Assembly: GCF_900108875.1 (NCBI RefSeq)
Contig: NZ_FNYJ01000002.1
Coordinates: 531,383-595,382 of the forward strand
Direction of reading: 5' to 3'
Length of the DNA: 64,000 bases
From: Pseudomonas sp. NFR16
GTDB lineage: Bacteria; Pseudomonadota; Gammaproteobacteria; Pseudomonadales; Pseudomonadaceae
Shown: piece by piece, positions 35,382 to 46,072 of the stretch
Numbering within the stretch: position 1 is the first letter of the stretch
Layout of the letters: every line of letters begins with the position of its first letter
Notes under the pieces: generated by a model
Databases searched by the model: none
What the model saw: only the letters and a program-made list of their open reading frames with translations
Told to the model about the DNA's origin: nothing
Made by a program: the position numbers and the translations under genes

Positions 35382-35558
35382 ATGAAAACCACAATAAAAA
35401 GACAGTGCGTTTATGTAGCCGCCGTTGTGACCGTACTCAGCATCTATGCAGCGGGCGCCTACAGGATCGAGCAGCTTCGCAGTGAACCGCGCATGGCGGT
35501 GGTCTGCACGTTTGGCCACTGCATGCCGACAGACGCCACTTTCAGCGCTCTGCGCTGA
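35382..35558 (+). CDS. Small 58-residue membrane-anchored protein
   Basis: A short gene encoding 58 residues: a basic N-terminus (MKTTIKRQ), one helix (CVYVAAVVTVLSIYAAGAY) and a periplasmic tail with two cysteines in CTFGHC. GAGG lies 8 nt before the ATG. I do not recognise it. The N-in orientation and the CxxxxC spacing suggest an inner-membrane anchor with a possible disulfide or metal site; this is inference. Confidence 0.5.
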   Translation: MKTTIKRQCVYVAAVVTVLSIYAAGAYRIEQLRSEPRMAVVCTFGHCMPTDATFSALR

Positions 35559-35685
35559 CGATCACAGGTTTCGACCTGGGTGAATCGATACAGGCGGCTA
35601 TCGATTAGCAAGCTAACGGACTAGACTGGACCCACTTTTCCCGCGCGGGTCTGCGCGGGTCAACTTGCCAGTTCGAGTCTTTTCC

Positions 35686-37194
35686 GTGACGAGCCTGAAC
35701 CAAACCCGCCCGGACATCCGCAGCATTCTCTTCGCGTTGATGATGGCTGTATTTCTCAGCGCGCTGGACCAGACCATCGTCGCGGTGTCGATGCCCGCCA
35801 TTTCTGCCCAATTCAAAGACTTTGACCTGCTGGCCTGGGTGATCTCGGCCTACATGGTCGCCCTCACCGTGGCCGTGCCGATCTACGGCAAACTCGGCGA
35901 CCTGTACGGCAGACGTCGCCTGATGCTGTTCGGCCTGGGCACCTTCACGGTTGCCTCACTGTTCTGCGCCCTGGCACAAAGCATGGAACAACTGGTGCTG
36001 GCGCGCGTGCTTCAAGGCATCGGCGCGGGCGGCATGGTCTCGGTCAGTCAGGCCATCATCGGCGACATCGTGCCGCCTCGCGAACGCGGGCGTTATCAGG
36101 GTTATTTCAGCGGAATGTACGCGGCGGCCAGTGTGGCGGGGCCGGTTCTGGGCGGATTCATGACCGAATATCTGTCGTGGCGCTGGGTGTTCATCATCAA
36201 TCTGCCGCTGGGCTTCGCAGCGTGGTGGGTGGCGCGCAAGACGCTCGTCGGACTGCCGGTTCCGCAGCGTAAACCGATCATCGATTACCTCGGGACGGTG
36301 CTGATGATCATCGGCCTGACGGCCTTGCTGCTCGGCATCACTGAAATCGGACAAGGCCACAGCTGGCGGGGCGAACACGTGCAGGTGCAACTGGGCGTGG
36401 CGCTGCTGGCGCTGGTGATCTTCGTCCTCTACGAACGCCGCACCCGCGAACCGTTGCTGCCGATGCACCTGTTTACCAATCGCAGCGCAGTGCTGTGCTG
36501 GTGCACGATTTTCTTCACCAGTTTCCAGGCGATTTCGCTGATCGTTTTGCTGCCGCTGCGCTTTCAGACCGTCACCGGTGGCGGTGCCGACAGCGCTGCA
36601 CTGCACTTGATGCCGCTCGCCATCGGCATGCCGATGGGCGCGTACTTCGGCGGGCGCAGAACTTCGCTGACGGGGCGCTACAAGCCAATCATCCTCACCG
36701 GTGCGCTGCTCATGCCGCTGGCTATCCTCGGCATCGCCTTCACGCCGCCGCAATCGGCGCTGCTGACCGGGCTGTTCATGGTGCTGACGGGGATCGCCAG
36801 CGGGTTGCAATTTCCGACCTCACTGGTCGGGACGCAGAACTCGGTAGACATGAAAGACATGGGCGTGGCCACCAGCACCACCAATCTGTTTCGCTCATTG
36901 GGCGGTGCCGTCGGCGTGGCGAGTATGTCGGCTCTGTTGCTGGCGATGCTCGCGGGTTCCGGGATTGCCCAGGCAGATCGCAGCATGATCGGCGTCGAAG
37001 GCAGCTCCGGCAACCTGTTGATGGACAGCCTGCACGCGGCCAGCGGCCCCGCGCTGGATCTGTTGCGTGGACAACTGTCGATGACGTTCCAGCACCTGTT
37101 GATGGGCAGCGCCGCGGTGTCGCTGCTGGGTCTGGCGGCAGCGTTGGCGATGCCCAATCATCTGCTGCGCGGGCGCGAAGACAAAGACCGCTAA
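35686..37194 (+). CDS. MFS multidrug exporter, DHA2 (EmrB/QacA) family
   Basis: An approximately 502-residue, 14-helix drug:H+ antiporter. Motifs include LDQTIVAVSMPAI in helix 1 (motif D1), GKLGDLYGRRRLML (motif A), QGIGAGGMVSVSQAIIGDIVPPRERGRYQG (motif B region) and GPVLGGFMTEYLSWRWVFIINLP (motif C). It works without an adjacent EmrA-type adaptor, so export is probably to the periplasm. I favour GTG 35686 (weak SD GAG); TTG 35665 is an alternative. Confidence 0.87.
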   Translation: MTSLNQTRPDIRSILFALMMAVFLSALDQTIVAVSMPAISAQFKDFDLLAWVISAYMVALTVAVPIYGKLGDLYGRRRLMLFGLGTFTVASLFCALAQSMEQLVLARVLQGIGAGGMVSVSQAIIGDIVPPRERGRYQGYFSGMYAAASVAGPVLGGFMTEYLSWRWVFIINLPLGFAAWWVARKTLVGLPVPQRKPIIDYLGTVLMIIGLTALLLGITEIGQGHSWRGEHVQVQLGVALLALVIFVLYERRTREPLLPMHLFTNRSAVLCWCTIFFTSFQAISLIVLLPLRFQTVTGGGADSAALHLMPLAIGMPMGAYFGGRRTSLTGRYKPIILTGALLMPLAILGIAFTPPQSALLTGLFMVLTGIASGLQFPTSLVGTQNSVDMKDMGVATSTTNLFRSLGGAVGVASMSALLLAMLAGSGIAQADRSMIGVEGSSGNLLMDSLHAASGPALDLLRGQLSMTFQHLLMGSAAVSLLGLAAALAMPNHLLRGREDKDR

Positions 37195-37231
37195 AACCGT
37201 GCCTGCGAACCTGTGGGTTTGCTTTCCCAAT

Positions 37232-37256
37232 GGTGTCGACTCAAAGGCTCGACACC
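37232..37256. terminator. Inverted repeat between convergent genes
   Basis: GGTGTCGA and TCGACACC form perfect 8-bp arms around a 9-nt loop, touching the end of the double-Cache gene. There is no T-tract. It is a likely 3'-end structure for one or both genes. Confidence 0.45.
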
Positions 37257-38120
37257 TCAGCCGTTGTAATACCCCACGGCAACCAGGAAATGGCCCACTT
37301 TGCGGACGTACGCGTGTTTGCGTTCGATCTTGCTGGTAACCGGATTACGCCAGCGATACTCGTACTCGCCTTCGGCCTGCTTTTTAATCATCTCCAGTAT
37401 CGGCGCCCCCACCGGCTTGCCTTCCGGGTCCTTGACCTTGCTGAAGTCGGTGTTCACCAAGCGCAGGCTGGTGCCATGGGCGACATAACGCTTGGTGTCG
37501 ACGTCGACCACGAATACATAAAGGTCATCTTGCAGGAATCCGCCCTTGAGGCTGTTGATTGCCTGAACGGTGTTCTCCGCGTCCTGTTCGAGCGCCCTGG
37601 ACGCCTTGTCCAGCAAAGCGCGAGCTTGCTCGGGCGACGCACGGGGCAAGTAATAGCCCACCGCCAGGACGCGGTCGCCGATGCGCTGAAAATACACGCG
37701 TTTGCGCTCGACCTTGCCATCGCGCCAGTTCTGCCAGCGGTATTCGGCCTGTTGAATGCCGGCGCTTTCCGGGGTCTGCAGCACCTTCTTGAAGGCCTTT
37801 TGCAAATCGGGATCGAGGACCGAAGAAACGTCGCGCCCGATGAGCACGACAGAGGGCCCGCCGCTGGCCAGCATGACACCGTTGGTGTCGGTCACGAATA
37901 CGTAACGCTCACCATCGACGAACTCGCCCTGACGGCTGAATTGGGCCAATGCCTTGTCGCCTTGCTGCTGATAACGCGCCACTGCTTTTTCCAGCAGCGC
38001 TCTGGCGGCCGGAGCCTCTTGTGCTTCATCGCCCGTCGCCCATGCCTGACCGATGCACAGACAGGCCAGCAAGCCGAAAAAGTGCCTTTTCAACGCTCCA
38101 CATCCTGAAACGACCGGCAT
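37257..38120 (-). CDS. Periplasmic double-Cache protein
   Basis: A 287-residue protein with a signal peptide (FFGLLACLCIGQAWA) and two consecutive single-Cache units. Each has an A-V-x-x-Y/N start, a YVFV-x-D strand and a final Y-x-x-x-V/I-G-x-x-x-VAVGYY strand. The units are roughly residues 40-155 and 160-285. There is no membrane helix after the signal peptide and no output domain, so it is a free sensory or binding protein that would need a partner to signal. It is not in an operon with a kinase or chemoreceptor. The 285-base gap upstream (38121-38405) shows nothing notable. Confidence 0.78.
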   Translation of the reverse strand: MPVVSGCGALKRHFFGLLACLCIGQAWATGDEAQEAPAARALLEKAVARYQQQGDKALAQFSRQGEFVDGERYVFVTDTNGVMLASGGPSVVLIGRDVSSVLDPDLQKAFKKVLQTPESAGIQQAEYRWQNWRDGKVERKRVYFQRIGDRVLAVGYYLPRASPEQARALLDKASRALEQDAENTVQAINSLKGGFLQDDLYVFVVDVDTKRYVAHGTSLRLVNTDFSKVKDPEGKPVGAPILEMIKKQAEGEYEYRWRNPVTSKIERKHAYVRKVGHFLVAVGYYNG

Positions 38121-38405
38121 CGCGCTTCCCCCGTTTTTATTGGTTTGGCAGAAAGCTTAGACGGGCGATGGCAATAGGGAAGCATTCGGGCGCTGGATGA
38201 ATGGCCTACACATTCTGAAGATGCAGGTGCTGGCTGTCGCCTGGCTGAATGCGAAGATGAATTCAGGTAAAGGCTCGGTAAACCTCCTGTTCAATCGGAA
38301 AGAACGAATGTATAGATGCAGGCTAACCGCCACACAGTTATAGTCCGACGGGCAAACAGGCCGAACGGCGCGGCTTGCAGACGATATGACGCGGCAGGAG
38401 GCGAA

Positions 38406-39068
38406 TCAGGCGAGTCGCGCGACGGCTTCGGGTGCAGGGTCGCGCAGCGCCGGGCTGAAGCGCAGCATGTCCAGCACCGTTTCGACCAGGCGTTCCGCGT
38501 CGTCGTACAGCGAGAAGCTGTCAGGCACCAGCAGCCACTGACCGAGAATGCCGTGAATATAGGCGTGCAGACACAATGCGCCGCGCCGGGGGTTCAGGTC
38601 GGCGGGCAACTGTCCCTGACGCGCAGCATTACCCAGCGCAAGTGCAATGCGCTCATTGGCATCGAGCCAGACCGACTGACGCTGACGGCGCATGTCACAC
38701 ATTTCATCGGTGAACTCGAATTTATGAAACAGGATTTCATTGATGCGGCGGGTTTTGGGATCTTGCGCAACTTGCTGAAACAAATGAATCAGAAGTTTTC
38801 GCGTCCAGCCAAGCGGGTCGACCTCGTCCTCGCTCTCGCTGGCCCTGGCCATTTCCTCCAGCGGCTCGTGCAGGCTGTCGAGCATCGCTTGCACCAGATC
38901 GGCCTTGTTGCTGAAGTGCCAGTAGATCGCGCCGCGCGTCACACCCGCCAGGGCGGCGATGTCTGCCAAGGTCGTGCGCGCAACGCCACGGTCGTAAAAA
39001 GCCTGCTCAGCGGCTTCCAGAATCTGCCTGCGGGTTTCCTGGGCTTCCTCTTTCGTGCGACGGACCAT
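38406..39068 (-). CDS. ttgR: TetR-family efflux repressor TtgR/PmeR-like
   Basis: A 220-residue TetR repressor. The N-terminal helix-turn-helix ([25 protein letters not shown]) and the [12 protein letters not shown] and [18 protein letters not shown] segments closely resemble TtgR of P. putida (210 residues) and P. syringae PmeR. It represses the divergent RND pump genes until plant phenolics or antibiotics bind its C-terminal pocket (family knowledge). An operator of TtgR type lies in the 251-bp gap. The C-terminus is about ten residues longer than TtgR. Confidence 0.9.
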   Translation of the reverse strand: MVRRTKEEAQETRRQILEAAEQAFYDRGVARTTLADIAALAGVTRGAIYWHFSNKADLVQAMLDSLHEPLEEMARASESEDEVDPLGWTRKLLIHLFQQVAQDPKTRRINEILFHKFEFTDEMCDMRRQRQSVWLDANERIALALGNAARQGQLPADLNPRRGALCLHAYIHGILGQWLLVPDSFSLYDDAERLVETVLDMLRFSPALRDPAPEAVARLA

Positions 39069-39207
39069 GGCAGTAAATCCTCAATAAAAATGCTTCAGGC
39101 TCTCTGGTCGAGTGGCCTGAACAGCATGCCGGGCGGCCTTTGTAATGCCTTGTCCCGGACCTACAATCGATGCCCTCGCTGCGTTCGAGTGTCGCAGGGG
39201 CGGGTGT

Positions 39208-39237
39208 TTACAAACAACCGTGAACGTAAGTATATTC
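39208..39237. promoter_or_regulatory. TtgR operator
   Basis: The 30-bp segment starting TTACAAACAACC and ending GTAAGTATATTC closely matches the TtgR operator known from the P. putida ttgR-ttgABC region. It lies between the divergent repressor and pump genes and would control both promoters. Confidence 0.85.
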
Positions 39238-39319
39238 ATTAGCTTGCTACTTATCCAGCCGGAACGCTTAAACACCCCTTCCACTTTTCATGAGCCATGC
39301 TCCTGACCCGAGGATCTTC

Positions 39320-40462
39320 ATGCAATTCAAGCCAGCTGTTACCGTACTGGTCACTGCCGCCGCCTTGGCATCGCTGCTCAGCGGATGCAGTAAAAAGGAA
39401 GACGCGGCCGCGGCTGCACCACCGCCCCCTCAGGTCGGCGTCGTGACTATCCAGCCTCAAGCCTACACACTGATTTCCGACCTGCCAGGCCGCACCACGG
39501 CTTATCGCGTCGCTGAAGTGCGTCCACAGGTCAACGGCATCATTCTCAAACGGCTGTTCACCGAAGGCTCGGACGTGAAGGCCGGTCAGCAGCTGTATCA
39601 GATCGACCCTGCGGTCTACGAGGCCAACCTCAACAGCGCCAAGGCGACGTACGACTCCAATAAGTCGCTCGCTGATCGCTACAAGCAGTTGATCAACGAA
39701 CAGGCCGTCAGCCGTCAGGAATACGACACCGCCGTCGGTAATGCTCGCCAGGCACAGGCCGCCGTGCAGACTGCCGAGATCAACCTGCGCTACACCAAAG
39801 TGTACGCGCCGATTTCCGGTCGCATCAGCCGCTCGCTGGTCACCGAAGGCGCGCTGGTCAGCAACGGCCAGGCCGATGCGATGGCAACCATTCAACAGCT
39901 CGACCCGATCTACGTGGACGTGATCCAGTCGTCGGCCGAGATGCTGCGTCTGCGCCGCGAACTGGAAAGCGGCAAGCTACAGAAAGCGGGCGACAACGCA
40001 GCAAAAGTCAAACTGACTCTGGAAGACAACAGCCAATACCCGACTGAAGGCAAGCTGGAGTTTTCTGAAGTGTCGGTCGATCAGAGCACAGGCTCCGTGA
40101 CCCTGCGCGCCGTGTTCCCCAACCCGAACCACACGCTGCTGCCGGGCATGTTCGTGCATGCACGTCTGCAATCGGGTGTGAACGAAAAAGCGCTCCTCGT
40201 TCCACAGCAAGGTGTGACGCGTGACCTGAAAGGCACACCGACCGCGCTGGTGGTGAACAAGGACGACAAAGTCGAACTGCGTACCCTCGTCGCCAACCGC
40301 ACCAGCGGCACAGACTGGGTCGTGGAAAAAGGTCTGAGCGCGGGTGACCGCGTCATTACCGAAGGCCTGCAGTACGTCAAGCCAGGCGCGCAGGTAAAAG
40401 TGGCCGAGGCGACCAACATCAAACCTGCTGCCGCCCCGGCTCCCGCGCAAGGGAGTAACTGA
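39320..40462 (+). CDS. ttgA: RND efflux periplasmic adaptor (MexA/TtgA)
   Basis: A 380-residue membrane-fusion lipoprotein. The signal sequence ends in the lipobox LLSGC. Next come a barrel-sandwich hybrid (RTTAYRVAEVRPQVNGIILKR), an alpha-hairpin (about 100-165), the second lipoyl half (YAPISGRISRS) and a C-terminal barrel. It links the inner-membrane pump to the outer-membrane channel. ATG 39320 follows GAGGA with 5 nt spacing. It is the first gene of the ttgABC-type operon under TtgR control. Confidence 0.93.
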   Translation: MQFKPAVTVLVTAAALASLLSGCSKKEDAAAAAPPPPQVGVVTIQPQAYTLISDLPGRTTAYRVAEVRPQVNGIILKRLFTEGSDVKAGQQLYQIDPAVYEANLNSAKATYDSNKSLADRYKQLINEQAVSRQEYDTAVGNARQAQAAVQTAEINLRYTKVYAPISGRISRSLVTEGALVSNGQADAMATIQQLDPIYVDVIQSSAEMLRLRRELESGKLQKAGDNAAKVKLTLEDNSQYPTEGKLEFSEVSVDQSTGSVTLRAVFPNPNHTLLPGMFVHARLQSGVNEKALLVPQQGVTRDLKGTPTALVVNKDDKVELRTLVANRTSGTDWVVEKGLSAGDRVITEGLQYVKPGAQVKVAEATNIKPAAAPAPAQGSN

Positions 40463-40465
40463 TCC

Positions 40466-43400
40466 ATGTCGAAGTTTTTCATCGACCGACCGATTTTCGC
40501 CTGGGTTATCGCCCTCGTGATCATGCTGGTCGGTGCGTTATCGATTCTCAAGCTGCCGATCAACCAGTATCCGGCGATCGCGCCACCGGCCATCGCCATT
40601 CAGGTGACCTACCCGGGTGCGTCTGCACAAACCGTGCAGGACACCGTGGTTCAGGTGATCGAACAGCAGATGAACGGCATCGACAACCTGCGCTATATCT
40701 CGTCTGAAAGTAACTCCGATGGCAGCATGACCATCACGGTGACCTTCAACCAGGGCACCAACCCGGATATCGCTCAGGTGCAGGTGCAGAACAAGCTGAA
40801 CCTGGCGACTCCGCTGCTGCCGCAAGAAGTGCAGCAGCAGGGTCTGCGCGTGACCAAGGCGGTGAAGAACTTCCTGATGGTGGTCGGCCTGGTGTCGGAA
40901 GACGGCAGCATGGCCAAGGAAGACTTGTCCAACTACATCGTTTCCAACATTCAGGATCAGATCGCGCGTACTCCCGGCGTGGGTGACTTCCAGGTGTTCG
41001 GTGCGCAGTATGCGATGCGCATCTGGCTCGACCCGGACAAGCTGAACAATTTCCAGCTGACCCCGGTCGACGTCAAAAGCGCAATCACTGCGCAGAACGT
41101 TCAAGTTTCGTCCGGCCAGATCGGTGGTCTGCCAGCCGTCAAGGGCCAGCAGCTTAACGCCACCATCATCGGCAAGACCCGTCTGCAAACCGCCGAGCAG
41201 TTCGGCAACATCCTGCTCAAGGTCAATCAGGACGGCTCTCAGGTTCGCCTGAAAGATGTCGCCAGCATTGGTCTGGGAGGTGAAAACTACAGCGTCGACG
41301 CACAGTTCAACGGTAAGCCGGCCTCGGGCCTGGCGATCAAACTGGCGACCGGTGCCAACGCGCTGGACACTGCCAAGGCGATCCGTGACACCGTCAGCCG
41401 TCTGGAACCTTTCTTCCCGCCAGGCATGAAAGTCGTTTACCCGTATGACACCACGCCAGTGGTCAAAGAGTCGATCAACGGCGTTGTCCACACACTGGGT
41501 GAAGCAATCGTCCTGGTGTTCCTGGTGATGTACCTGTTCCTGCAGAACTTCCGCGCCACTGTCATCACCACGATGACGGTACCGGTCGTACTGTTGGGCA
41601 CCTTCGGTATCCTTGCCGCAGCCGGTTTCACCATCAACACGCTGACCATGTTCGGCATGGTGCTGGCCATCGGTCTGCTGGTGGACGATGCCATCGTTGT
41701 GGTGGAGAACGTCGAGCGGGTCATGGCCGAGGAGCATTTGTCTCCCAAGGAAGCGACGCGCAAATCCATGCAGCAGATCCAGGGCGCCCTCGTCGGTATC
41801 GCCATGGTCCTCTCTGCGGTATTGCTGCCAATGGCATTCTTTGGCGGATCCACGGGCGTGATCTACCGCCAGTTCTCGATCACCGTGGTATCGGCCATGG
41901 CGCTCTCGGTGCTGGTGGCGCTGATCTTCACCCCTGCCCTTTGCGCCACAATTCTCAAGCCGATCGATCCCGAGAAGCACGGCCAGCCGCGCAAGGGTTT
42001 CTTCGGCTGGTTCAACCGCACCTTCGACCGCAGCGTACTGAGCTACGAGCGCGGCGTCGGCAACGTCATCCGCCACAAGATTCCGTCGTTCCTCGTCTAC
42101 ATCCTGATTTTCGCCGGCATGATCTGGATGTTTACCCGCATCCCGACCGCTTTCCTGCCCGAAGAGGATCAGGGCGTGATCTTCGCCCAGGTGCAAACGC
42201 CGCCCGGCTCTACCGCCGAGCGTACTCAGAACACCCTGGACAAGATGCGCGAATACCTGCTGACCGACGCAGGCGTCAGCTCGGTGTTCACCGTCAACGG
42301 CTTCAACTTCGCCGGTCGCGGTCAGAGCTCGGGTCTGGCGTTCGTGATGCTCAAGTCGTGGGAAGAGCGGGATTCGTCGAACAGCGTGTTCGAGGTGGCC
42401 AAGCGTGCGCAGGCGCACTTCTTCGGTTTCCGTGACGCGATGTCGTTCGCCGTGGTTCCTCCCGCCGTACTGGAACTGGGTAACGCCACCGGTTTCGACC
42501 TGTATCTGCAGGATCAGGCCGGTCTGGGCCACGAGAAACTGATGCAGGCGCGTAACCAACTGCTGGGGCTGGCCGCGCAGAGCAAGATCCTGACCGGCGT
42601 ACGTCCGAACGGTCTGACCGACGAGCCGCAATACCAGCTGCTGATCGATGATGAAAAAGCCCGTGCACTGGGCGTGACGCAATCGGACATCAACACCACC
42701 CTGTCGGTGGCGATGGGCGGTAACTACGTCAACGACTTCATCGACCGCGGCCGCGTGAAGAAGGTTTACATCATGGGCAATCCGAAATCCCGGATGAGCC
42801 CTGAAGACCTGAAAAAGTGGTACGTGCGCAACGCCAGCGGCACGATGGTTCCGTTCGACGCTTTCGCCACCGGCGAGTGGGTGTTCGGCTCGCCGAAGCT
42901 GTCGCGCTATAACGGTGTTCCGGCCGAGGAAATTCTCGGTACGCCGGCGCCGGGCTACAGTACCGGCCAGGCGATGGCCGAAATCGAGAATCTGGCCAAG
43001 CAGCTGCCGCAGGGCATCGGTTACTCCTGGACAGGGCTGTCGTTCGAGGAGCGACTTTCCGGTTCGCAGGCCCCGGCGCTGTATGCGATATCGGTTCTGG
43101 TGGTGTTCCTCTGCCTCGCGGCGCTGTACGAAAGCTGGTCGATTCCGATCGCGGTTCTGCTCGTCGTTCCACTGGGCGTTATCGGTGCGTTGATGGCAAC
43201 CAGCCTGCGCGGTCTGTCCAACGACGTGTTCTTCCAGGTGGGTCTGCTGGTGACGGTGGGTCTGGCGGCGAAGAACGCCATTCTGATCGTCGAGTTCGCC
43301 AAGGAACTCCATGAGCAGGGCAAGTCGCTGATGGATGCAGCGGTGGAAGCGTGCCGGATGCGTCTGCGTCCGATCGTGATGACGTCGATGGCGTTCATCC

Positions 43401-43594
43401 TCGGCGTGGTGCCGCTGACGATCTCCAGTGGCGCAGGTTCAGGCAGCCAGCATTCGATCGGTACCGGCGTTATCGGCGGTATGATCACGGCGACGATTCT
43501 GGCGATCTTCTGGGTACCTCTGTTCTTCGTTTCGGTATCCTCGCTGTTCAAGAGCAAACAGAAAGAAACCCCACACGATGAGGCTGGCCAATGA
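40466..43594 (+). CDS. ttgB: RND efflux pump (MexB/TtgB)
   Basis: A 1042-residue inner-membrane proton-driven multidrug pump of the HAE1 family, at the usual length. It begins [20 protein letters not shown]. The proton-relay aspartates lie in [16 protein letters not shown], and the large periplasmic loops and C-terminal membrane bundle ([16 protein letters not shown]) are present. It starts 3 nt after the adaptor gene and overlaps the channel gene by 4 bp. Substrates are expected to be broad: antibiotics, solvents and plant phenolics. Confidence 0.95.
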   Translation: MSKFFIDRPIFAWVIALVIMLVGALSILKLPINQYPAIAPPAIAIQVTYPGASAQTVQDTVVQVIEQQMNGIDNLRYISSESNSDGSMTITVTFNQGTNPDIAQVQVQNKLNLATPLLPQEVQQQGLRVTKAVKNFLMVVGLVSEDGSMAKEDLSNYIVSNIQDQIARTPGVGDFQVFGAQYAMRIWLDPDKLNNFQLTPVDVKSAITAQNVQVSSGQIGGLPAVKGQQLNATIIGKTRLQTAEQFGNILLKVNQDGSQVRLKDVASIGLGGENYSVDAQFNGKPASGLAIKLATGANALDTAKAIRDTVSRLEPFFPPGMKVVYPYDTTPVVKESINGVVHTLGEAIVLVFLVMYLFLQNFRATVITTMTVPVVLLGTFGILAAAGFTINTLTMFGMVLAIGLLVDDAIVVVENVERVMAEEHLSPKEATRKSMQQIQGALVGIAMVLSAVLLPMAFFGGSTGVIYRQFSITVVSAMALSVLVALIFTPALCATILKPIDPEKHGQPRKGFFGWFNRTFDRSVLSYERGVGNVIRHKIPSFLVYILIFAGMIWMFTRIPTAFLPEEDQGVIFAQVQTPPGSTAERTQNTLDKMREYLLTDAGVSSVFTVNGFNFAGRGQSSGLAFVMLKSWEERDSSNSVFEVAKRAQAHFFGFRDAMSFAVVPPAVLELGNATGFDLYLQDQAGLGHEKLMQARNQLLGLAAQSKILTGVRPNGLTDEPQYQLLIDDEKARALGVTQSDINTTLSVAMGGNYVNDFIDRGRVKKVYIMGNPKSRMSPEDLKKWYVRNASGTMVPFDAFATGEWVFGSPKLSRYNGVPAEEILGTPAPGYSTGQAMAEIENLAKQLPQGIGYSWTGLSFEERLSGSQAPALYAISVLVVFLCLAALYESWSIPIAVLLVVPLGVIGALMATSLRGLSNDVFFQVGLLVTVGLAAKNAILIVEFAKELHEQGKSLMDAAVEACRMRLRPIVMTSMAFILGVVPLTISSGAGSGSQHSIGTGVIGGMITATILAIFWVPLFFVSVSSLFKSKQKETPHDEAGQ

Positions 43595-45057
43595 GCAAGT
43601 CCCTGATCTCGCTGGCAGTCACCGCGTTCATTCTCGGCGGCTGCTCGTTGATCCCCGATTACAATCAGCCTGCCGCACCGGTGCCCGCACAGTATCCGCA
43701 AGGTCCGGCGTATTCGCCGGCCCAGGCGGCCAACCAGGCGGCCGCCGAGCAAGGCTGGCGTCAGTTCTTCCACGATCCGGCGCTGCAACAGCTGATTCAG
43801 ACATCGCTTGAAAACAACCGCGACCTGCGCGTTGCCGCGTTGAACATCGACGCCTACCGGGCGCAGTACCGCATTCAGCGTGCGGACCTGTACCCAGGCA
43901 TCAATGCACAGGCGACCGGCACACGTCAGCGTGTGCCGGGTGACCTGTCGCAGACCGGTGAGGCTGGCATCAGCAGCCAGTACTCGGTGGGTCTGGGCGT
44001 GAGCGCCTACGAGCTGGACTTGTTCGGCCGCGTGCGCAGCCTGAGCGAGCAGGCTCTGGAAACCTACTTCGCAGGCGAAGAAGCCCGTCGCAGCACGCAG
44101 ATCAGCCTGGTGGCCAACGTCGCCAACGCTTATCTGACCTGGCAGGCGGACAAGGAGCTGTTGAAGCTGACGCAGGACACACTCGGTGCGTTCGAAGAAA
44201 GCTTGCGTCTGACCTCGCGCAGCAACGAAGTCGGTGTCGCCTCGGCACTGGATCTGGCGCAATCGCGTACGTCGGTCGAAAGTGCCCGCGTGAAGCTGGC
44301 GCAGTATCAGCGTCTGGTCGCGCAGGACGAGAACAACCTGGTGCTGTTGCTGGGCGCTGCCCTGCCCGCCAACCTGCCGGCTTCGCAACCGCTGAGCGCC
44401 GACATGCTCAGCGAACTGCCGCCCGGTCTGCCTTCGGAGTTGCTGCAACGTCGTCCGGATATCCTCCAGGCCGAGCACAGCCTCAAGGCCGCCAACGCGA
44501 ACATCGGCGCGGCGCGTGCCGCGTTCTTCCCCAGCATCAGCCTGACGGCCAGTGCCGGTACCGCGAGTGGCGATCTGAGCGGCCTGTTCAAAGGCGGCTC
44601 AGGCACCTGGCTGTTCGAGCCGACGATCAATCTGCCCATCTTCAACGCCGGCAGCCTGCGGGCCAGCCTGGATTACTCGAAGATCCAGAAAGACATCGGC
44701 GTCGCCAACTACGAGAAGGCGATTCAGACGGCGTTCCAGGAAGTCTCCGACGGACTGGCTTCGCGCAAGACCTTCACCGATCAGTTGCGCGCACAGACCG
44801 ATTTCGTCAACGCCAACCAGGATTACTACCGCCTGGCCGAGCGTCGTTATCGTATCGGGATCGACAGCAACCTGACGTTCCTCGATGCTCAGCGCCAGCT
44901 GTTCAGTGCCCAGCAGTCGCTGATCACCGATCGCCTGTCGCAGCTGAACAGCGAGGTCAACCTGTACCGCGCCCTCGGCGGCGGCTGGTATGAACAAACC
45001 CCGACCGGCCAGAAACAGCCGACCTCGGGTGATGTCCCCTCGACACGCTTGTTCTGA
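43591..45057 (+). CDS. ttgC: Outer-membrane efflux channel (OprM/TtgC)
   Basis: A 488-residue TolC-like outer-membrane lipoprotein (lipobox ILGGC). The two OEP repeats contain [26 protein letters not shown] and [32 protein letters not shown]. It completes the tripartite pump with the two upstream genes, and a strong bidirectional terminator follows. Confidence 0.94.
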   Translation: MSKSLISLAVTAFILGGCSLIPDYNQPAAPVPAQYPQGPAYSPAQAANQAAAEQGWRQFFHDPALQQLIQTSLENNRDLRVAALNIDAYRAQYRIQRADLYPGINAQATGTRQRVPGDLSQTGEAGISSQYSVGLGVSAYELDLFGRVRSLSEQALETYFAGEEARRSTQISLVANVANAYLTWQADKELLKLTQDTLGAFEESLRLTSRSNEVGVASALDLAQSRTSVESARVKLAQYQRLVAQDENNLVLLLGAALPANLPASQPLSADMLSELPPGLPSELLQRRPDILQAEHSLKAANANIGAARAAFFPSISLTASAGTASGDLSGLFKGGSGTWLFEPTINLPIFNAGSLRASLDYSKIQKDIGVANYEKAIQTAFQEVSDGLASRKTFTDQLRAQTDFVNANQDYYRLAERRYRIGIDSNLTFLDAQRQLFSAQQSLITDRLSQLNSEVNLYRALGGGWYEQTPTGQKQPTSGDVPSTRLF

Positions 45058-45067
45058 TCCACGCTCA

Positions 45068-45098
45068 ATAAAAAACCCACCGTCTGGTGGGTTTTTTT
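45068..45098. terminator. Bidirectional terminator between ttgC and pcaD
   Basis: ACCCACC-gtct-GGTGGGT stem with an A-tract before and seven Ts after, serving the efflux operon and the end of the pca operon. Confidence 0.9.
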
Positions 45099-45202
45099 AT
45101 GGCTGTTTGCATCGCTCGTCAGTTCGGACAGCAGCCCTTACCGGCCAGAAGAGCTGCGTGAATGAATGCCTTCCCACAATGGGGATGCGCCCGGACTGGG
45201 TA

Positions 45203-45991
45203 TCAGCTCAGCAGGAACTCTCTCACACGCAGGGTGAAAGTTTCGCCCAGCTCTACGTTGGAAAGGTGGGCCGCGTAGTAATCAGACAGCTGCGAGCCAT
45301 GGATATGGTTCTGCAGGTAGTGACCGTCCGCCACCGTCGTCACTGCATCGTGACTGCCGCATATGATCAGCGTGTCCACCGTGATTGACCCGACCTGCTT
45401 GCGAAAATCGACGTCGCGCACCGCCGCACAGCATGCGGCGTAACCCAAGGGCGAGGTCGCGGCCAGTACGTCCGTAACCGCCTTGACCTTGTCGGCATGA
45501 TCGCGCGCGAACTCCGGCGTGAACCAGCGCCCTACCGCGCCGGCGCCTAATTCCTGCATCGCCTGCTCACCGCCTTTTTCGATCATCTCGATGCGCGGTC
45601 CCCACATCTCCGGCCCCCCGATTTTGGCGGCCGTGTTGCACAGGATCAGCTTGTGCAGACGGTCATTGGCGTGAATGCCCAGCCACTGGCCAATCAGGCC
45701 GCCCATAGACAGCCCGCAAAAATGCGCGCGCTTGATCTTCAGCGCGTCGAGCAAGGCCAGCACATCGCGGCCCAACTGCTCGACGGTGTACGGGCCTTGA
45801 GTGACGAGCGATTTGCCGTGGCCGCGAGTGTCGTAACGAACCACACGAAATGACTGGCTGAAGGCTGCGATCTGCGCGTCCCACATGTGCAGATCGGTGC
45901 CCAGGGAGTTGGACAGCACCAGCACGGGTGCGTCGGCCGGCCCGTCGATCTGGTAATGCATTTCACCGTCTTCAAGTTGTACGAATGCCAT
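45203..45991 (-). CDS. pcaD: 3-oxoadipate enol-lactonase
   Basis: A 262-residue alpha/beta hydrolase that opens 3-oxoadipate enol-lactone to 3-oxoadipate in the protocatechuate branch of the beta-ketoadipate pathway. It shows the oxyanion region LSNSLGTDLHMWD, the nucleophile elbow GLSMGG, the acid in CGSHDAVT and the histidine in AHLSNVE. It is the last gene of the pca block here. PcaB and PcaC, usually adjacent, are missing from this locus. Confidence 0.93.
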   Translation of the reverse strand: MAFVQLEDGEMHYQIDGPADAPVLVLSNSLGTDLHMWDAQIAAFSQSFRVVRYDTRGHGKSLVTQGPYTVEQLGRDVLALLDALKIKRAHFCGLSMGGLIGQWLGIHANDRLHKLILCNTAAKIGGPEMWGPRIEMIEKGGEQAMQELGAGAVGRWFTPEFARDHADKVKAVTDVLAATSPLGYAACCAAVRDVDFRKQVGSITVDTLIICGSHDAVTTVADGHYLQNHIHGSQLSDYYAAHLSNVELGETFTLRVREFLLS

Positions 45992-46072
45992 AGCGGCCCC
46001 CTTTTTCGGACTGTCATGAACGTCATGAGGAGTATGGAAGACGCGCGCCCGACCACAGGCGCGCGCAATGGA

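Noticed and set aside
35641..35660. Short GCGCGGGTCT repeat before the DHA2 exporter
   Set aside because: There are only two adjacent copies of about 10 bp, so it is too short to call a feature.
36495..38108. 537-residue plus-strand frame spanning the exporter end and the double-Cache gene
   Set aside because: It runs out of frame through one real gene and antisense through another, and has no start signal.
40538..43312. 924-residue minus-strand open frame opposite ttgB
   Set aside because: It is an antisense shadow of the pump gene, rich in His/Gln/Arg, which is typical of reverse-strand frames in this codon usage.
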